A DNA stretch of 64,000 nucleotides from Paraflavitalea pollutisoli (lineage in GTDB: Bacteria; Bacteroidota; Bacteroidia; Chitinophagales; Chitinophagaceae). Positions 35,651 through 43,329 of this stretch are shown here, one piece after another. The stretch is taken from contig NZ_JARKMX010000001.1 in NCBI RefSeq assembly GCF_029360705.1, forward strand, positions 930,001 to 994,000, written 5' to 3'. A program made the translations under genes and the position numbers. A model generated the notes under the pieces. It did not search any database. It was given only the letters and a program-made list of their open reading frames with translations, and had not been told where the DNA came from. Every line of letters begins with the position of its first letter. Positions within the stretch are counted from its first letter, which is position 1.

Positions 35651-36397
35651 TTATCCAACCCGCGCGTTGATCGTTTGTAACGCCAACTCAGGAGAAGAAA
35701 GGTAGAGTTTATAGAAATCGGCGGTACCGCCTACATGAATTTCAAAGGTGTTATTCCGGAAGGCATCCAACAGGGCGTCTGCCACGGCCGCGGCAGGAAT
35801 GCCTTTGCTGCCACCGATCTCCTGCGAGAATTCAGTATCGACGAGCGGGGGCATCAATTCAAATACCTTGATATTGGTGTCTTGCAAGGCGATGCGTAGC
35901 GATTGGGAATAGGAGTGCAGGGCCGCCTTACTGGCGCCATACGAAGAGAGGGAAGCATTGGGCGCAAAAGCAACGATCGAAGAAACGTTGACGATAGAGG
36001 CGTCGGGTTGTCGTTGCAGCAGGGGCAGCAACAGTTCGTTGAGCCTGATCACCGACAGGTAGTTGGTGTGCAGTTCATCGGCCGCATTGCTATAGGCATT
36101 GGCTTTGCTATCGGCCAGCGAATACAAAATAGCACGGCCGGCATTGTTGATCACTACATTCAGGTCCGGAAATTCCTTTTCCAGCCTGGTTACCAGACTA
36201 CGTACATCCTGCTCATCCGCTACATCGGATACAATACCCGTTGCCTGGGGCAATTGGGCCAGGGCTTTGTCCAGGCGTTCGCGGTTACGGCCGGTAATAA
36301 TCACTTTGTTACCCTGTGCTGTCAGTTTTTGGGCAATGGCAAATCCTATACCGGCACTACCGCCGGTGATCAATACTGTGTTCTTACTAAGTTTCAT
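35651..36397 (-). CDS. Short-chain dehydrogenase/reductase (DltE-like)
   Basis: A 248-residue SDR enzyme. The cofactor motif is TGGSAGIG (11-18), NNAG is at 84-87, and the catalytic Tyr153-x3-Lys157 (YGASK) follows Ser139/140. No Asp is seen at the end of strand 2 (TGRNRE), so NADP(H) is likely. The upstream gene on the same strand is a TetR regulator, and an 18-bp operator lies between them, so this gene is its probable target. Relatives annotated DltE are short-chain reductases of uncertain substrate. Confidence 0.9.
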   Translation of the reverse strand: MKLSKNTVLITGGSAGIGFAIAQKLTAQGNKVIITGRNRERLDKALAQLPQATGIVSDVADEQDVRSLVTRLEKEFPDLNVVINNAGRAILYSLADSKANAYSNAADELHTNYLSVIRLNELLLPLLQRQPDASIVNVSSIVAFAPNASLSSYGASKAALHSYSQSLRIALQDTNIKVFELMPPLVDTEFSQEIGGSKGIPAAAVADALLDAFRNNTFEIHVGGTADFYKLYLSSPELALQTINARVG

Positions 36398-36426
36398 GAT
36401 TGTAAATTTTGTACTTGTTATATAAT

Positions 36427-36458
36427 GTTATATACCAATCGGTATATGAATGTGCAAA
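36427..36458 (-). promoter_or_regulatory. TetR operator and promoter of the SDR gene
   Basis: ATATACCAATCGGTATAT (36430-36447) is an 18-bp palindrome with one mismatch, matching the operator in front of the tetR gene. On the minus strand TTTG (36458-36455) is 20 bases from TATATAAC (36434-36427), so the operator would sit between the -33 and -7 elements. The -7 box is poor, but the geometry is the same as at tetR. Confidence 0.75.
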
Positions 36459-36468
36459 AAAAAGGACC

Positions 36469-37071
36469 TTATTCCCGGCTGATCGCATCGATCATATCTT
36501 TTACACTGTCCAGTACCGTATTCAGGTAGGCAGGTTTGTTGGTGGTCTTGCTCAGCAGAATACCTCCTTCTATCAGGGCCATGATGGACAGCGCCGTCTT
36601 TTCGGGAAGTATGTTTTTATTGAACTCCTTAGCGGCAATACCAGCCTGGAGAATTGATTCGATCTCTTTTTTCCAGTCGATGATCGCCTTATTTACTTTT
36701 TTGCGCAGTGGCTCGAAGGTATCGTCAGCTTCTGTTCCGGCATTCAACAGTGGGCAGCCCCCCTTGATGAAATCACCGCTGTGCTCGCTTCCGAAAATGG
36801 CCACATAGGCCAATAGTTTGTCTTTATTGGTAACTGACTTTTGCTGTGCCTTCGCAATGATCTTATCGCGGTGTGCAATGGTGTAATCAAATACGGCTAA
36901 GGCCACTTCTTCTTTGTTCTCGAAATTCCCATAAATACTACCCTTGGTGAGTTGGGTAGCCTCTGTAAGATCAGACAGCGAAGTACCCGCATATCCTTTC
37001 GTATTGAATACCGCAGCGGTGGATTCAATGATGAACTGACGGGTCTCTTCTGATCGTGGCGTGAACTTCAT
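36469..37071 (-). CDS. TetR/AcrR-family transcriptional repressor
   Basis: A 200-residue regulator from the ATG at 37071 (MKFTPRSEETRQF). An N-terminal TetR helix-turn-helix is at about 8-55 (VFNTKGYAGTSLSDLTEATQ, then TKGSIYGNFENKEE), followed by a ligand-binding helical domain. An in-frame ATG at 37107 would place coding sequence over the promoter and operator, so it is rejected. A perfect palindromic operator covers the promoter just upstream, and a near-identical copy lies before the SDR gene downstream. This indicates autorepression and control of that enzyme. Inducer unknown. Confidence 0.9.
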   Translation of the reverse strand: MKFTPRSEETRQFIIESTAAVFNTKGYAGTSLSDLTEATQLTKGSIYGNFENKEEVALAVFDYTIAHRDKIIAKAQQKSVTNKDKLLAYVAIFGSEHSGDFIKGGCPLLNAGTEADDTFEPLRKKVNKAIIDWKKEIESILQAGIAAKEFNKNILPEKTALSIMALIEGGILLSKTTNKPAYLNTVLDSVKDMIDAISRE

Positions 37072-37075
37072 GATG

Positions 37076-37108
37076 CAAATATACCGATCGGTATATGGTG
37101 TTTCCAAA
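37076..37108 (-). promoter_or_regulatory. tetR promoter with overlapping perfect operator
   Basis: ATATACCGATCGGTATAT (37079-37096) is a perfect 18-bp palindrome. On the minus strand TTTG (37108-37105), a 21-base spacer and TATATTTG (37083-37076) form a consensus Bacteroidota promoter, so the operator lies between and over the core elements. The expected start of transcription falls at or next to the ATG at 37071, which predicts a leaderless message. Confidence 0.8.
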
Positions 37109-37199
37109 TATTGCGGGGCTTATTTTCTGAAGGGATTGTTAAGATCAGCGACACCAGGGGATGCAGCAGGTTGCGCATTAGCATTTAGTCACGTGATAC

Positions 37200-38027
37200 T
37201 CAAGCGATATGATTGCTAATGAGCTGCTCTAACCGGTCAGAGAGATCTTTTGTAACCTGGCCGGGTTGGCCGGTGCCGATCACCTGTCCGTCGAACCTGA
37301 CCACCGGCAGTATGTTTTTGGTAGTACTGGTAACAAAGGCCTCCCGGGCCTTGTAGATATCATCGAGGGTAACTTCCCTTTCTTCGACCACGTATTGTTC
37401 TTCGGCCAGCTGGAGTACCTGTTTGCGGATCACGCCCTGCAGAATACGATGGGAGGGTGTAACGACTTTTGGGTCTTGTGTTACGATGAAGAAATTGGAA
37501 CGCGGACATTCGGTCACCCGGCCGTCCTGGTGATACAATACATCCTGTGCCTCTTGTTGCTGAACAAAACCCTGTAGCCAGATGGCCATGAGGTAGTCGA
37601 TGCTCTTGGCCGCTGGTAGCTGGCGTTGGTGGGGATACGTGGCCAGGTGGATACCGGTGGCCTGCAGCTGTCGGTCGATGGACACGGGTTGCTGGGTGAT
37701 GATCAGGTTGGGCGTGGCGATAGTGAAGCCATCCGCAGCATAGCCACCAGTCAGCGTGATCCGGATACCGGAATCGGGCAATTGATTGCGCTCCATCAGT
37801 TGGAAGATGAGTTGCTTCAATGCCTGCCTCGAATAACTTACCGGCAACTGCAACAGGGAGGCTGATTGGTAAAATCGATCGAGGTGATCTTCCAGAAACA
37901 CTGGTTTGCCCTGAATCGTTTTGAAGAAATCAAAGACGCCATAGCCCCTTTGTATAGACAGGTCCTGAACCCGGAGGGTGGCTTCTTCTGCCGGGAGCAA
38001 AGTATGGTTGACGATCGCGTATAGCAT
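37200..38027 (-). CDS. Class IV aminotransferase (D-amino-acid or branched-chain type)
   Basis: A 275-residue fold-type IV PLP aminotransferase. The PLP lysine is Lys141 (AAKSIDYL), and Glu173 in TECPRSNFF contacts the cofactor. The length fits D-alanine aminotransferase or aminodeoxychorismate lyase better than branched-chain enzymes, which are usually over 300 residues. It lies three bases after the DmpA-type aminopeptidase gene, so the two are one operon. The coupling suggests that amino acids freed by the peptidase are transaminated, possibly D-amino acids; this is inference. Confidence 0.85.
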   Translation of the reverse strand: MLYAIVNHTLLPAEEATLRVQDLSIQRGYGVFDFFKTIQGKPVFLEDHLDRFYQSASLLQLPVSYSRQALKQLIFQLMERNQLPDSGIRITLTGGYAADGFTIATPNLIITQQPVSIDRQLQATGIHLATYPHQRQLPAAKSIDYLMAIWLQGFVQQQEAQDVLYHQDGRVTECPRSNFFIVTQDPKVVTPSHRILQGVIRKQVLQLAEEQYVVEEREVTLDDIYKAREAFVTSTTKNILPVVRFDGQVIGTGQPGQVTKDLSDRLEQLISNHIA

Positions 38028-38030
38028 ATT

Positions 38031-39161
38031 TTAGCGTTGAATGCGATGATTTTTTTTGAGCAATTCCACGACCTGTTTAACGGGCAAAGCCTCCACCGCA
38101 TGTCCGCGGAAACCACTGGTAGTAGTAGCCGTGAACAAGGAGTTGAGAATGGCCTCTTCGGTTGCTTCGATAGCTGCCAGGAAGACCGGTGTTACTGCAT
38201 CATTATTTAACAGGGTATATGTCTGAGAGGGGCCGGCAGCATTGTGCGGAATGCGGTTACCTGCTGCAGTGGAGAAAGCGATGATATAGTCTCCACTGCC
38301 ATTGGAGGCAATACCGCCGGTTTGCGCGAGCCCCATAAAGGCCCGTTTGGCCAACCGCTGTAGGTTACGTGCGTCGATGGGGGCGTCGGTGGCTACCACG
38401 ATCATACAGGAACCATCCACATTATTGAGCAGCTGGTCGCTGAAGCTGAATTTTTTGAGTTCTTTCCCCAATGGTACGCCGTCGACTTCCAGCACGCCGC
38501 CAAAATTGGTTTGTACCAGCACGCCCACGGTGAAGCCTCCCAGGCTGGCGGGCAGTTTGCGTGAGGCAGTACCGATGCCCCCCTTGAAACCGAAGCAGGT
38601 GGTACCTGTGCCGGCACCTACACAACCTTCCTTGACGACTCCTGTATCTGCCTGGCGGATGGCAGTCAGTACATCCGCCTGCGTTACATGTTGACCACGG
38701 ATATCGTTGAGCCAGCCATCGTTGGTTTCGCCCACCACCGCATTGACGGATTGTGCGTTCTCGTTTCCTTTTTGTTGTAGCGTATAATTGATGACAGCCT
38801 GCATGGCCGTGGCCACACTGAGGGTATTCGTCAATACGATGGGTGTTTCCAGGTTGCCCAATTCCTGTACCTGGGTACTGCCGGCGAGTTTGCCAAACCC
38901 GTTGCCGGTGTAGATGGCTGCCGGCACCTTTTGCTGGAAGATATTACCATCGTAAGGCAGGATGGCTGTTACCCCCGTACGTACCGAATCGCCGCGCAGG
39001 ATCGTGGTATGCCCTACCTTCACGCCGGGCACATCTGTAATGGCATTCCAGGTTCCGGTGGCCATTACACCTGGTCGTACACCGTAGTCACGTAGCCGCT
39101 GCTGGGCGGTGAGCGCCTGACAACCGATCAATAAAACCAATGGTAATAATATCCTGTGCAT
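38031..39161 (-). CDS. DmpA/P1-family aminopeptidase, exported
   Basis: A 376-residue self-processing Ntn-type peptidase of family P1 (S58). The signal peptide is 1-19 (CQALTAQ). The conserved core includes GVKVGHTTI, ETNDGWLNDIRG and GAGTGTTCFGFKGGIG. The autocleavage site is Gly250-Ser251 (VDGSCMIVVATDAP), where Ser251 becomes the catalytic N-terminal nucleophile. DmpA-type enzymes cleave N-terminal D- or L-residues; some prefer beta-peptides. It is the first gene of a two-gene operon with the class IV aminotransferase. Confidence 0.92.
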   Translation of the reverse strand: MHRILLPLVLLIGCQALTAQQRLRDYGVRPGVMATGTWNAITDVPGVKVGHTTILRGDSVRTGVTAILPYDGNIFQQKVPAAIYTGNGFGKLAGSTQVQELGNLETPIVLTNTLSVATAMQAVINYTLQQKGNENAQSVNAVVGETNDGWLNDIRGQHVTQADVLTAIRQADTGVVKEGCVGAGTGTTCFGFKGGIGTASRKLPASLGGFTVGVLVQTNFGGVLEVDGVPLGKELKKFSFSDQLLNNVDGSCMIVVATDAPIDARNLQRLAKRAFMGLAQTGGIASNGSGDYIIAFSTAAGNRIPHNAAGPSQTYTLLNNDAVTPVFLAAIEATEEAILNSLFTATTTSGFRGHAVEALPVKQVVELLKKNHRIQR

Positions 39162-39497
39162 AGTAGCGAATGAGAGCAGTAAAAGTAAGTAAGATTGTAA
39201 GCCAATGTACGCCGAATATTGTATTTTATCGCAAAGCCGGCGGCTGCTGGTAATTGATCAATGGAGGGCTATTCGTTACTTCTACCTGGCAGATTCCAGC
39301 AGTCTCGCTAAGTTTCCAATCTCGTAACCCGGTTTTCCTGCTTTCAAAAGTCTATTATAATCATAGGGGATACTTTTGTCTCCGTATGGATCATTAGCTT
39401 CCTTACTGTGGAAGCATAATTTGTTATTGACAAGAAGCACCTAGAACGCACCAGCCCCACCTGGTGTGTTTTGGTTTGTATATACCTATGCTCCCGT
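39162..39497. other. 336-bp divergent intergenic region
   Basis: No gene is visible. TACTTTTG at 39371-39378 matches the plus-strand -7 consensus TAnnTTTG exactly, about 120 bases before the PepSY gene, without a good TTG partner. CACCAG (39449-39454) and CTGGTG (39461-39466) form a small inverted repeat shortly before that gene, a possible repressor site. Confidence 0.4.
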
Positions 39498-41090
39498 ATG
39501 ACGAAAAAGCGCAAATCCCTCCAATGGGCCCGGCACCAGCAACGCTGGTTTGGCAAATGGCATTTGTACCTTGGCATTATTGCAGGCCTTATCGTGGCCA
39601 TTGTGGGCGTTACCGGCAGCATACTGGTATTTCAGGATGAGATCGACCGCGCCCTCAACAAGGAGTTGTTTGTGGTGATGGAGCAGCAACATAAAATACC
39701 TGTGGAGAAGATCGTGCCCATGGTACGACAGCAATATCCCCACCTGCAGATAGATTACATCATGGCGCTCGATACCAACGCCAATGCAGCTTATCAGGCC
39801 TTTAATTTCAAGACAGAAGAGGAGTTCTTTATCAATCCCTATACGGGCGCACTGAGTGGAAAGCGTATTCACGAGAGTTCCTTTGTGCATATTGTCACGG
39901 AGATACACCGCACCTTATTGATACCAGCTGCCGGAAGGTATATCGTAGGCATCTCCACCCTGATCCTGCTGATCCTGACGATCACTGGTCTGCGCTTGTG
40001 GATACCGCAAAAGTGGAAACTGCTCAAGTCGGTATTGACCGTCAATTTCAAGACCAGTTTCAAGCGACAAAATTATGACTGGCACAATGTGCTTGGTTTT
40101 TATAGCGCGCCGGTCGTGGCCCTCTTGTCGCTGACAGGTGTTTGCATTACTTTCTCCTTACTGGTGGTACCGCTGTTGTTCCTGCTCAGCGGCCGGTCGC
40201 CCCAGGGCGTTGCCCAGGTGCTGGGTGCCAAATCCGAATACACACCAGGGGCAACACCTTTGTCGTTGGATTCGGTCGTGGCCATCGGCAAGCGCGCCAT
40301 GCCTGAGAACAGGGTGGGTGGGTTGGCCCTGCCTACTGATAGTAGCAGCAACTACCGGCTCGATCTGGTGTCGCCTGGCTTGCCCAAATCCGGCAAACGC
40401 GAAATGCTGATCATTGATCAGTATACCGGAAAAGTATTGCTGAACAGCCGGACCGATTTTCCCAATGTTGGCAATGGTTACCTCAGTTGGGTAACGCCGA
40501 TACACTACGGCAGCTTTGGTGGTCGACCAACGCAGATCGTTGCCTTACTCGCGGGGCTCATGCCCCTGGTCCTTTTCATCACTGGTTTTATCATCTGGTG
40601 GCCCCGGTACAAGAAGCAACGGAAGAGTGATTCGAAGAAAGCCCAACGGGCAGCCCAGCAGGCCGCCGCAGGTGATCAACCTATGGTGGGTGAACCGTCC
40701 GCGGCGGCCCCAGCAGCGGTTCCCAATGCCACCGTAGGTGCCATGTTGCAAAGCATTCCCGTACGACAATACTTCTGGATACACTTGAAGAAAGGCGTGG
40801 TCTATGCCAGCTGGTTTGTATTGATCGGTGCGGTGATGGGCGCCTTGTATGGTGTATTCTCCGGCATTGTGATCGAGCCCGCCGTTTTCACCGTTGTCTT
40901 CACGGCTATTTTTGTTACCGCCAATTTTGTAGTAGCCCTGATCAGTCTGTTATTTTACACACTTTTCCTGTTGCCATTTAAACGCAATGGCAGACCAGTA
41001 CTCAAATACTTTGCCTTGTCACTTTCCTTCTTCCTCGTTTTCCTGGTGGCTTATTCACTGCTGATGAACACGGGAATGAAGATCTTTTGA
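39498..41090 (+). CDS. PepSY-associated transmembrane protein (PiuB-like)
   Basis: A 530-residue inner-membrane protein from the ATG at 39498 (MTKKRKSLQW). The first helix is at about 24-46 (LGIIAGLIVAIVGVTGSILVF) and precedes a periplasmic PepSY domain (about 65-130). Two helices follow at about 140-165 and 195-230, then a second PepSY-like segment, a helix near 350, a Lys/Ala-rich cytoplasmic loop (380-420), and C-terminal helices. Relatives are linked to siderophore uptake and reductive iron release. No iron gene is adjacent here. A start at 39471 would add nine poorly conserved residues. Its 3' end overlaps the next gene on the other strand by 36 bases. Confidence 0.88.
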   Translation: MTKKRKSLQWARHQQRWFGKWHLYLGIIAGLIVAIVGVTGSILVFQDEIDRALNKELFVVMEQQHKIPVEKIVPMVRQQYPHLQIDYIMALDTNANAAYQAFNFKTEEEFFINPYTGALSGKRIHESSFVHIVTEIHRTLLIPAAGRYIVGISTLILLILTITGLRLWIPQKWKLLKSVLTVNFKTSFKRQNYDWHNVLGFYSAPVVALLSLTGVCITFSLLVVPLLFLLSGRSPQGVAQVLGAKSEYTPGATPLSLDSVVAIGKRAMPENRVGGLALPTDSSSNYRLDLVSPGLPKSGKREMLIIDQYTGKVLLNSRTDFPNVGNGYLSWVTPIHYGSFGGRPTQIVALLAGLMPLVLFITGFIIWWPRYKKQRKSDSKKAQRAAQQAAAGDQPMVGEPSAAAPAAVPNATVGAMLQSIPVRQYFWIHLKKGVVYASWFVLIGAVMGALYGVFSGIVIEPAVFTVVFTAIFVTANFVVALISLLFYTLFLLPFKRNGRPVLKYFALSLSFFLVFLVAYSLLMNTGMKIF

Positions 41091-41333
41091 TGCCAGTTGT
41101 GTACGGTTGATCAGCGAGGTACTATCGGTTTTGGCAATCGCTTCTCCGGGGCAATTGGTGAAGTAGACATAATTGCCCATATCGTAAAACCGGTACACCT
41201 TGCATCCCTCGTGCTCGAACAGGTATTGCACGCGGTAGGTGCCATTATTCTCGGAAGGTTTTGAATACAACGGCTGTTGCACCCGGCAGGAGGCGATGGC
41301 CACGATGGCTAACACAGGTATAATTCTCCACAT
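41055..41333 (-). CDS. DUF4884 lipoprotein
   Basis: A 92-residue predicted lipoprotein with lipid attachment at Cys16 (VAIASCRVQQ). The core PLYSKPSENNGTYRVQYLF and HEGCKVYRFYDMGNYVYF matches my knowledge of DUF4884, a Bacteroidota family of unknown function. The two Cys residues of the core (EGCKV, TNCPGE) may form a disulfide. The C-terminus overlaps the end of the convergent PepSY gene, and residues 65-92 may be unconserved read-through. Confidence 0.75.
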   Translation of the reverse strand: MWRIIPVLAIVAIASCRVQQPLYSKPSENNGTYRVQYLFEHEGCKVYRFYDMGNYVYFTNCPGEAIAKTDSTSLINRTQLASKDLHSRVHQQ

Positions 41334-41589
41334 ACGGATAGTTTCTTTAAAAGTACCGGCCTCTGGCTTATCAAAGCGTTAAAGCAATTATTTTGACATA
41401 TTGTTAGACAATCGTCCGGCTATTCTTCCGGAAACCATCATCAGTGTCGCTGTCCATGATACCTATACTAGCCGCTTAATTCATCGTATCCTGCCGCGCC
41501 GTCGTCGGCTGGTACAGCGCTTCGTCGATGCCTGACCTTCCTGTCCTCCTCCTCTTTTTAAATTACCGGTACTTAAACCGTCAGGGTAT

Positions 41590-42480
41590 ATGAAACAACT
41601 ATGGTCATTCCTCTTGCTGCTGGGCAGTATACATGCTTCGGCGCAGGCTGATATCGAACAACTATCCGATGAGTTCTCCGATGAAGCTTCCCTCGTACAG
41701 TGGAAGCGCTTTCATGACGTGGAAGGATTTCCCGATAAGATAGGATTGCTCGCCGTGAAAGAAGGAAAGCTGAAACTACAACCCAAAGCCTCGGGCTGGT
41801 ATGCCGATAACCAGGCTCCCTTCCTGTTCAAAACCCTCACGGGCAATTTCGATGTGCGTGCCCGCCTGAAGGTAAGTGGTAAGGGCACTGAGCTGCCCAC
41901 CATCGACTGGTCACTGGCGGGGCTCATGGTGCGGCAGCCTAAGCGGACCGATAGAAACAGTTGGCAACCCAGGCAGGAAAACTGGTTATTCATTACCACA
42001 GGTGTAGCCGAGCAAACAAACCTGCCAGTATTTGAAGTGAAGACGACCAATAACAGTTTGTCCAATCTTAAATTGCGGCCAGCCAAAGCAGGCTGGGTCG
42101 AATTGCGCATTGTGCGACTGGAAGCAGCGTTTGTACTGATGGCCCGCTATGAGGGGCAGCGCTGGCAAATACTGGAGCGTTTTTACCGTCCCGTCATGAT
42201 GGGGCCATTGCAGGTGGGGCTCAATGCCTACAGCTGCTGGAATGCGATTCCGCCATCGATGAAGACCGATCCCAAAATATTCAACGAAAGAGTGGTGGAT
42301 ACCCCCGCCGATTTGCAACTGGAAGTCGACTATATCCGGTTTAAGCGCCCCCGCATTGACCTTACCCAGGTGCCGGGCTATCAACCTGCCTTTGGTCAGG
42401 TGCTTTTCTACACACCGGCCAATCTCCTGACAGACTATGCTATTTCCAATGAAACGATCCTCGCGATGGTAGGCGATTGA
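41590..42480 (+). CDS. Secreted concanavalin-A-like (DUF1349-type) protein
   Basis: A 296-residue exported protein with signal peptide 1-19 (GSIHASAQ). The body looks like a laminin-G/concanavalin A-like beta-sandwich: SDEFSDEASLVQWKRF, then TGNFDVRARLKVSG, SLAGLMVRQPKR, GWVELRIVRLEAAFVLMARY and PLQVGLNAYSCWN. This is the order seen in DUF1349 and related carbohydrate-active accessory domains. Function is probably sugar binding or hydrolysis in the periplasm or outside; no catalytic residues can be assigned. Confidence 0.72.
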   Translation: MKQLWSFLLLLGSIHASAQADIEQLSDEFSDEASLVQWKRFHDVEGFPDKIGLLAVKEGKLKLQPKASGWYADNQAPFLFKTLTGNFDVRARLKVSGKGTELPTIDWSLAGLMVRQPKRTDRNSWQPRQENWLFITTGVAEQTNLPVFEVKTTNNSLSNLKLRPAKAGWVELRIVRLEAAFVLMARYEGQRWQILERFYRPVMMGPLQVGLNAYSCWNAIPPSMKTDPKIFNERVVDTPADLQLEVDYIRFKRPRIDLTQVPGYQPAFGQVLFYTPANLLTDYAISNETILAMVGD

Positions 42481-42600
42481 CCAGGCTGCGGGCATGTCCG
42501 ATGCAGGAAGACAAAGCTGCGCCCAGCGGGAGGCGAGGAGGCGGGATGGGCCAATAGCAGGTGGCATGGTTTTTTAACCAGTTGCCCCAAACAACACAAC

Positions 42601-42723
42601 ATGAGAGATTGGTTGCGAACACTCATCGCCGGTTATGCCGCCTACAAATGGGGCGGCGGTTGCCTGGGTACCATCATCGTATTTGCGCTCATTTACTGGA
42701 TCTTAGGTTGGGGCGGTTGTTAA
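42601..42723 (+). CDS. 40-residue single-pass membrane microprotein
   Basis: ATG at 42601, stop TAA at 42721-42723. The N-terminal part is positively charged and aromatic (MRDWLRTLIAGYAAYKWGGG). One hydrophobic helix follows (CLGTIIVFALIYWILGW), and the protein ends in GGC. The composition is far from random: a clean transmembrane segment flanked by two Gly-Gly(-Gly)-Cys motifs. It lies between the lectin-fold gene and the DUF1415 gene on the same strand. Function unknown. Confidence 0.6.
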   Translation: MRDWLRTLIAGYAAYKWGGGCLGTIIVFALIYWILGWGGC

Positions 42724-42753
42724 ACCACCCTCCCGCTGGAAGGTATTTTGCGA

Positions 42754-42761
42754 TACCTTTG
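42754..42761 (+). promoter_or_regulatory. -7 box directly before DUF1415 gene
   Basis: TACCTTTG matches TAnnTTTG exactly and ends five bases before the ATG at 42767. The transcript would start at or very near the ATG. No TTG element is obvious at the usual distance. Confidence 0.5.
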
Positions 42762-42766
42762 CGCCG

Positions 42767-43321
42767 ATGGAACTGTCTACCGAACAGATTATTGAACAAA
42801 CCCGTAAATGGGTAAAGGATGTGGTCATAGGCTGTAACTTTTGTCCGTTTGCTGCCCGCGAAGTGAAGCGCAACAGTGTACGCTACGAAGTAGTGACGGC
42901 TACCCGTACCGACGATTCCTTGTCCATCCTGCTGGAAGCTTGCAAACGGCTCGATATGGAGCCCGACACGGAAACGACCCTCCTGATCTTTCCAATAGCC
43001 TTCGCAGATTTTGAGGAATACCTCGATCTCGTGGCCATGGCCGAACAATTACTGAAAAAGAAAGGATATGAAGGCGTGTACCAGGTCGCCAGCTTTCACC
43101 CCCAGTACAGGTTTGCCGGTGCCCCGGCAGATGATGCCGCCAATTTCACCAATCGGTCCGTGTATCCCATGTTACACCTGCTGCGCGAGGCCAGTATAGA
43201 AGCTGCCTTGAAAAAGTATCCCGATCCCGATAGCATTCCCGCCGATAATATTCACTTTGCCCGCGATAAGGGATATACGTATATGAAAATGCTGCGGGAT
43301 AGTTGTCTCGATGTAGATTGA
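42767..43321 (+). CDS. DUF1415 domain protein
   Basis: A 184-residue cytoplasmic protein of the DUF1415 family. The hallmark GCNFCPFA (Cys23, Cys26) is near the N-terminus, followed by LLIFPIAFADFEEYL and the QVASFHPQYRFAGAPADDA region that is highly conserved in the family. Two Cys and a conserved His suggest metal or redox chemistry, but no function is established. It is convergent with the lipid kinase gene, stops eight bases apart. Confidence 0.88.
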   Translation: MELSTEQIIEQTRKWVKDVVIGCNFCPFAAREVKRNSVRYEVVTATRTDDSLSILLEACKRLDMEPDTETTLLIFPIAFADFEEYLDLVAMAEQLLKKKGYEGVYQVASFHPQYRFAGAPADDAANFTNRSVYPMLHLLREASIEAALKKYPDPDSIPADNIHFARDKGYTYMKMLRDSCLDVD

Positions 43322-43329
43322 TACGCCCG

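Noticed and set aside
41334-41589. Possible small gene between DUF4884 and the lectin-fold gene
   Set aside because: No frame with a credible start, composition or length; it is best seen as a divergent promoter region.
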